Origin: a bacterium
GTDB taxonomy: Bacteria; CLD3; SB21
Assembly: GCA_008933615.1 (NCBI GenBank)
Contig: WBUR01000029.1
Location: forward strand, 1-54,667
DNA length: 54,667 nucleotides
Reading direction: 5' to 3'
In this document: piece after piece, positions 50,230-54,667 of the stretch
Numbering within the stretch: position 1 is the first letter of the stretch
Layout: each line of letters opens with the position of its first letter
Program-made: the position numbers and the translations under genes
The notes under the pieces: generated by a model
Seen by the model: the letters and a program-made list of their open reading frames with translations, nothing else
Told to the model about the DNA's origin: nothing
The model's database searches: none

Positions 50230-51558
50230 ATGAAATACAGTTTCTTTTTCATCATAAGCTATGTAACCATGTCGGCAAGTGTATTTGCCTGGTCGATTGG
50301 TGGAACAGAATTGAGCCTTTCGGATGCCCTGAAAAGGGCTGAAGAACAGAATTTTGACCTTCGTCTGATGGATACTGAAGTTGAAATTTCCAGCGCCGAT
50401 TTAAATAAGACCTATTCGCTCTTTCTGCCGCAAATTACGCTATCCGAAACATATGTTGCGACAAACGATCCGCTAAATGTTTTCGGTATCAAACTCAAAC
50501 AGGAAGTGGTTTCTACCAACGATTTTAACCCCCTGTTGTTAAATGATCCCAAGACTATTAAGAATTATACAACCAAAATTGAAGTCCAACAGCCTTTGAT
50601 CAACCTTGACGGCCTTTTGGGTCGAGGCGCTGCTTCGGCAGGTCTTAAAGCAAATCAAGAAAAAAGAAAAAGAACGATCGAATATATTCATTTTCAGGTA
50701 AAGAAAAGCTATTTCGAGCTCGTGTTGGCACAGGCTAGCCTCAAAGTAATTGACCAATCGCTCGGGGCGGTTAAGGCGTACCGTGATCAGGCAAAGAACT
50801 ATTACGATCAGGGTCTTATTCATCGTTCGGATTTACTGATGGCTGAAGTTCAGCTCCTGGATGTTGAAAGTAAGAAAATCGAAGCCGCTAATCAGTTGAA
50901 AGATGCTACAGAGCGTTTATTATTTCTGATGGGAATACGCGAACCGATAGACATCACGCCATCGGACACGTTGAACTTGCCCTCAAGCGAAACGGCGAAT
51001 TTAAATATTTCGACTGCCACTGAAAATCGTTCGGATATAAGGGCCATGCGATATGGTATTGCCGCTATGGAAAAAATGCATGCTATGAATCTCTACAAGC
51101 TGGCGCCCACGATCAATGCGTTTGGAAGCTACGAAATGAATGAAAACAAATTATTTGGCAGCAAAGGCAAAAACTGGATGGCCGGCGTCATGTTAAAGTG
51201 GGAGATATTCAAGGGATGGGATAACTTCGGCGCAATACAAAAAAGTTCCGCTCAATTGCGCAATGCAAAAATTAACTACGACAAGACCCTTCAAAATAAC
51301 CGAACTGAAACGGCGGCGGCAATGCGTAAACTGGTTGTCATGCAAAAGAAGACGGAGCTGTCAAAAGAATCTGTACAACAGGCCGGCGAAAGCCTGCGTA
51401 TCATCTCAGATCGTTATGCCAAAGGATTGGAAAAGACATCCGATCTACTTATGGCTGAAGCAACCCTATCCAACGCAAGGCTCAATCATTTACAGGCGCT
51501 GTTTGGCTATAACGTCAGCATCTTTTTCCTGGATTTTCTATTGGAAGGCAAGAATTAA
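50230..51558 (+). CDS. TolC-family outer-membrane efflux protein
   Basis: 442 residues with a signal peptide (1-20, V-F-A-W). Two TolC-type halves each show long coiled-coil helices. The first covers about residues 25-220 (L-S-L-S-D-A-L-K-R-A-E-E-Q-N start) and the second follows from about 250. The family's Y-x-x-G-L-I/E-x-S-D-L-L-M-A-E motif appears twice (near 195-210 and 400-415). It forms the outer-membrane exit duct for the pump encoded downstream. The MFP gene follows after 70 bp. Confidence 0.9.
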   Translation: MKYSFFFIISYVTMSASVFAWSIGGTELSLSDALKRAEEQNFDLRLMDTEVEISSADLNKTYSLFLPQITLSETYVATNDPLNVFGIKLKQEVVSTNDFNPLLLNDPKTIKNYTTKIEVQQPLINLDGLLGRGAASAGLKANQEKRKRTIEYIHFQVKKSYFELVLAQASLKVIDQSLGAVKAYRDQAKNYYDQGLIHRSDLLMAEVQLLDVESKKIEAANQLKDATERLLFLMGIREPIDITPSDTLNLPSSETANLNISTATENRSDIRAMRYGIAAMEKMHAMNLYKLAPTINAFGSYEMNENKLFGSKGKNWMAGVMLKWEIFKGWDNFGAIQKSSAQLRNAKINYDKTLQNNRTETAAAMRKLVVMQKKTELSKESVQQAGESLRIISDRYAKGLEKTSDLLMAEATLSNARLNHLQALFGYNVSIFFLDFLLEGKN

Positions 51559-51628
51559 ATTAAAACACAGATAAGTTTTCTAAAAAAATAAATTATAAAC
51601 CTTAATCTAAAGGACGAATAGGGGCTCT

Positions 51629-52711
51629 ATGAAAACAACATTGTTAATTACTCTTTATACGATCACAGCGTTATTGGCATCTTGCAGCGGTTCGACTACA
51701 GACACCGGCCGCCAGCCCACTCCTCCAAACGTATCCGTACATACCATTACGGCTAGTGAAATACCGCAAGACTTTATTTATACCGGTAATATCGAAGGCG
51801 ACCGACGCGTAAGTCTTAGCACAAAGATCATGGGTCAGATCATAAGCATGCCTTTTGACGAGGGCTCGCTTGTTGCCGCCGGCCAGTCCGTAGTAAAAAT
51901 CAAAAGCGATGACATTTCCGCCAAACGCGGCCAAGTCAAAGCCAATCTGACCGAGGCTCAGGCCGCACTGAAAAACGTCGAAATAAATTATCAACGAATA
52001 AAATCTCTGTATGAATCTAAAAGTGCGACAAAAAAAGAGATGGATGACATTGAAATGGCCTATCACATGGCCAAGGCGCGCGTTTCTTCTGTAGAAGAAA
52101 TGGAAAAAGAAGTCAGCGACGTTATGGAATACGGCGACATCGTCACACCAATTAAGGGTTATGTGATAAAAAAGATAGCGCAGGAAGGCGACATGGCCGT
52201 TCCGGGCATGCCGTTACTGATAATCGAGGATATGACAACTCTGAAAATTAATACCCGAGTTCCGGAGACCGAAGTTCATCTTTTCAAAAAAGGCGACCGT
52301 GTAAAAGTTCATATTGACGCATTACCTGAAACTGAACTGACCGGAAAGGTTGATCAGATCAATCCCGGCGGTAATCCTGCCAGCCGTCAATTTGAAGTCA
52401 AAGTCACATTAGACGGCGTTAGTAATGCACATCGTCAGGCGATTAAATCCGGAATGTACGCCCGGGTTATACTTGAGAAAGGTTTTACTAAATCAGTCCT
52501 CATCCCTGAAAATATCCTGATCAGGCGCGGCCAATTAGAAGGTGTGTTTGTTATATCGGACAATAACACTGCAATGCTTCGTTGGATCAGAACAGGAAAT
52601 CAGAACGGAGACCGGATCGAAATTCTATCCGGATTACAAGACGGTGAAAAAATCGTTATAACAAGCGATGTGAAAATTTCAGACGGACAAAAAGTTGAGG
52701 TAGCACAATGA
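51629..52711 (+). CDS. RND efflux membrane-fusion lipoprotein
   Basis: 360 residues with a lipoprotein signal (L-L-A-S-C at 14-18), so it is a lipid-anchored periplasmic adaptor. It has the AcrA/HlyD layout. A biotinyl-lipoyl-like first half carries I-x-S-M-P-F-D-E-G-S-L-V-A-A-G-Q. A hairpin of about 60 residues follows, then the lipoyl second half (I-V-T-P-I-K-G-Y-V), a beta-barrel with N-P-G-G-N-P-A-S-R-Q-F and the terminal G-L-Q-D-G-E-K-I-V. The stop overlaps the pump gene start (ATGA at 52708-52711). Confidence 0.92.
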   Translation: MKTTLLITLYTITALLASCSGSTTDTGRQPTPPNVSVHTITASEIPQDFIYTGNIEGDRRVSLSTKIMGQIISMPFDEGSLVAAGQSVVKIKSDDISAKRGQVKANLTEAQAALKNVEINYQRIKSLYESKSATKKEMDDIEMAYHMAKARVSSVEEMEKEVSDVMEYGDIVTPIKGYVIKKIAQEGDMAVPGMPLLIIEDMTTLKINTRVPETEVHLFKKGDRVKVHIDALPETELTGKVDQINPGGNPASRQFEVKVTLDGVSNAHRQAIKSGMYARVILEKGFTKSVLIPENILIRRGQLEGVFVISDNNTAMLRWIRTGNQNGDRIEILSGLQDGEKIVITSDVKISDGQKVEVAQ

Positions 52712-54667
52712 ATCGAGGATTAGCAGGAAAAATCGCTTACGCATTTATCAATTCCAAACTGACACCGCTGCTTATGGCAGCCTTTCTTGCCATTGGCCTA
52801 TACAGCGCATATCTGACGCCCAGCGAAGAGGAGCCACAGATCAGCGTGCCTATCGCCGATGTATTTGTTCAATACCCAGGAGCAAGTCCTGAGGAAATTG
52901 AAAGCAGAGTAACCAAACCTCTCGAAAAATTAATTTCCAATATTCACGGCGTTGAATATGTTTATTCCATCTCCAACCCGGGTATGGCTATGTTAGTGGT
53001 TCGATATTACGTGGGTGAAGATGTCGAGAGAAGCCTTGTTAAACTCTATAATGAATTTGCCAAAAATATGGACAAGATGCCCAAAGGCGCTTCCATGCCG
53101 TTGATCAAGTCCAAATCTATCGACGACGTTCCAGTGATTGCCCTTACGATGTGGAGCAAGACGTATGATGATTATCAGATGCGGCGAGTGGCAACGGAGC
53201 TTTCGTCGGAAATAAAACAAATCGAACATGTTGCTGAAACCCAGGTGATCGGCGGACGCTCCCGTCAGATTCGCGTCATATTGGACAAATCAAAAATGGC
53301 GGCACATCATGTTGATGCTCTTATGATTGCAGGACAAATACAATATGCTAATCAACAATCCGCAGCAGGGAAGTTCAATTGGCAAGACCATGAATTTCTT
53401 GTCGAAGCAGGCGGTTTTTTAGAATCCGCGGAGGAAGTCGGCAAGATCGTAATTGGCGTCTATAATGGAAGTCCGGTCTATTTGAGAAATGTTGCGGAAA
53501 TCGTAGACGGCCCGGAAGAACCCAAGGATTATGTCAGCTTCGGATTTGGTGATCTGGCGGTTCCGGATGAGTTCAAAAATGACGATAAGGAATTTACTGC
53601 CATTACACTTTCGGTTTCCAAATCCAAAGGCTCCGATGCGATGAAAATCGCAGAGAAGGTAATAAGTAAAGTTAATGCTCTGAAAGGCGGCCTCATTCCG
53701 TCAGATGTCATAATAACAACTACCCGTAATTACGGAGAAACGGCATCGGAAAAAGTCGGCGAACTGCTCAAACATCTCTCCGTAGCAATTCTTGCCGTAA
53801 CCGTTCTTGTCGCACTGGCCATGGGGTGGCGCAGCGGACTTGTGATTTTTATGACCGTCCCGGTTACGTTTGCTCTGACGTTGTTCGTGTATTATATGTT
53901 CGGCTACACGCTTAATCGTATAACCCTTTTCGCGCTTGTATTTGTGACGGGACTCGTAGTAGATGACGCGATCATCGTCGTGGAAAATATGCACCGTCAC
54001 TTTAAAATGAAACAGCTGCCGTTTCTCCAGGCTGCCATCGCAGCCATCGATGAAGTTGGTAATCCGACGATACTTGCGACTTTCACGGTAATCGCAGCAG
54101 TTCTGCCGATGGCTTTTGTTTCCGGATTAATGGGCCCTTATATGAGTCCCATGCCGATCGGCGCATCTCTGGCCATGCTGTTTTCTCTGCTTATTGCTTT
54201 AGTCATAACTCCTTGGCTGGTACTTCGATTGTTCAAAAATGAAGAACATGGTCACGCCGAGAAACATTATCGATTAGAAGAAACAAAGATATATAAATGG
54301 TATGCCGTTGTAATCACCCCATTGATCGAAAGCAAAAAGAAGCGTTGGCTATTTCTAGGCGGCACGATGTTACTTCTGCTTGCATCAATGTCGTTAATGT
54401 ATTTCAAATTAGTTGCGGTGAAAATGCTGCCCTTTGACAACAAAAATGAAATTCAGGTGATCATTGATATGCCGGAAGGAACGACATTGGAGCGCACCGC
54501 CGCTGTGACCAAAGAAATAGCCGCTTACATCCGTACTCAGCCTGAAGTTGTCAACTACCAGAGTTATGTCGGCACATCCGCGCCAATCAACTTTAACGGG
54601 CTCGTCCGTCATTATGACCTTCGACGTGGATCTAACGTTGCTGACATTCAAATGAATCTTTTGTCGA
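52708..54667 (+). CDS. RND-family efflux pump permease (cut by the window end)
   Basis: At least 653 residues, still open at the right edge. It starts with an N-terminal membrane helix and the periplasmic Y-P-G-A-S-P-E-E-I-E motif of HAE1/HME-type RND pumps. The helix-4 proton-relay motif G-L-V-V-D-D-A-I-I-V-V-E-N, with the paired Asp, is complete. The early residues I-A-Y-A-F-I-N-S-K-L-T and the E-E-x-P-Q-I-S segment point to the broad multidrug/solvent-type branch that has a TolC-MFP partner in the same operon. It is coupled to the MFP gene. Substrate unknown. Confidence 0.93.
   Translation, partial: MNRGLAGKIAYAFINSKLTPLLMAAFLAIGLYSAYLTPSEEEPQISVPIADVFVQYPGASPEEIESRVTKPLEKLISNIHGVEYVYSISNPGMAMLVVRYYVGEDVERSLVKLYNEFAKNMDKMPKGASMPLIKSKSIDDVPVIALTMWSKTYDDYQMRRVATELSSEIKQIEHVAETQVIGGRSRQIRVILDKSKMAAHHVDALMIAGQIQYANQQSAAGKFNWQDHEFLVEAGGFLESAEEVGKIVIGVYNGSPVYLRNVAEIVDGPEEPKDYVSFGFGDLAVPDEFKNDDKEFTAITLSVSKSKGSDAMKIAEKVISKVNALKGGLIPSDVIITTTRNYGETASEKVGELLKHLSVAILAVTVLVALAMGWRSGLVIFMTVPVTFALTLFVYYMFGYTLNRITLFALVFVTGLVVDDAIIVVENMHRHFKMKQLPFLQAAIAAIDEVGNPTILATFTVIAAVLPMAFVSGLMGPYMSPMPIGASLAMLFSLLIALVITPWLVLRLFKNEEHGHAEKHYRLEETKIYKWYAVVITPLIESKKKRWLFLGGTMLLLLASMSLMYFKLVAVKMLPFDNKNEIQVIIDMPEGTTLERTAAVTKEIAAYIRTQPEVVNYQSYVGTSAPINFNGLVRHYDLRRGSNVADIQMNLLS

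Noticed and set aside
1-54667. CRISPR arrays, tRNA/rRNA genes, insertion sequences, prophage genes
   Set aside because: No direct-repeat/spacer pattern, no cloverleaf with tRNA-like T-loop, and no transposase or phage protein signature was seen on either strand.

Overview
The window looks like chromosomal DNA from a free-living Gram-negative bacterium of the wider FCB group (Bacteroidota / Calditrichota / KSB1-like). The placement is inferred from: a eukaryote-like type-2 IleRS with the GxHH signature; a YbeY whose third metal His is Asp; a large lamin-tail/CARDB protein ending in an SPNPF plus FlgD-Ig-type C-terminus; and an outer membrane implied by TolC, lipoproteins and LspA. Gene density is high. 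I see no rRNA, tRNA, CRISPR array, insertion sequence or prophage. No species can be named from sequence alone.

Layout. 1-1.5 kb: three palindromic intergenic elements around a Rieske ferredoxin gene and yajQ. 1.5-8.9 kb: galE, yicC, dedA, glnD, a frameshifted iodotyrosine-deiodinase-like flavoprotein, a TM-helix channel-like protein and an amidohydrolase. 9.2-13.8 kb: ileS (type 2), a DksA/TraR-type zinc finger gene, lspA and trxA, then a candidate small RNA with its own promoter and terminator. 14.1-19.6 kb: one + strand block of acyl-CoA dehydrogenase, pgpH (7TM-HD), ybeY, nadC and rpiB. 19.6-26.9 kb: a - strand block of ribBA, riboflavin synthase, ybjQ-like, a 60-aa protein, doxX, a predicted outer-membrane protein, ETF-ubiquinone oxidoreductase and a secreted metallopeptidase. 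27.1-28.9 kb: an AT-richer pair (CPBP protease, methyltransferase) followed by an attC-like short inverted element. 29-32.9 kb: aldo/keto reductase, lipoprotein, ArsC-like, cyclic-2,3-diphosphoglycerate-synthetase-like, mogA and a tiny exported Cys-Cys protein. 33-40.6 kb: mostly - strand with a class III cyclase carrying TPRs, a DinG-type helicase, an M20 amidohydrolase, small proteins and an RmlD-like reductase. 40.9-43.4 kb: two small genes, a MurE-like ligase and rpsT. 43.6-49.7 kb: a TPR plus periplasmic-binding protein and a giant lamin-tail surface protein. 49.7 kb to the end: an ArsR regulator divergent from a tolC / membrane-fusion / RND pump operon that runs off the edge.

How the genes fit together. 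The acyl-CoA dehydrogenase and ETF-QO point to fatty-acid or amino-acid oxidation feeding a quinone pool. ribBA and riboflavin synthase supply flavin for these and for the flavoproteins. nadC supplies NAD. GlnD, the 7TM-HD protein (probably c-di-AMP) and the class III cyclase are signalling genes. ArsR with the RND pump is a self-contained efflux module.

Most unusual points. The RibBA GTP cyclohydrolase II half has lost two of its three zinc cysteines. RpiB belongs to a divergent clade with an N-terminal extension like those in microcompartment loci. The MurE-like ligase lacks the DNPR specificity motif. IleRS has GIHH instead of HxGH. An IYD-type dehalogenase homologue keeps the E/Y/K substrate triad but is interrupted in a T9 run. 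The lamin-tail protein is interrupted in a T6 run. DinG carries an exonuclease domain that has lost its acidic residues. There is also the candidate sRNA after trxA.
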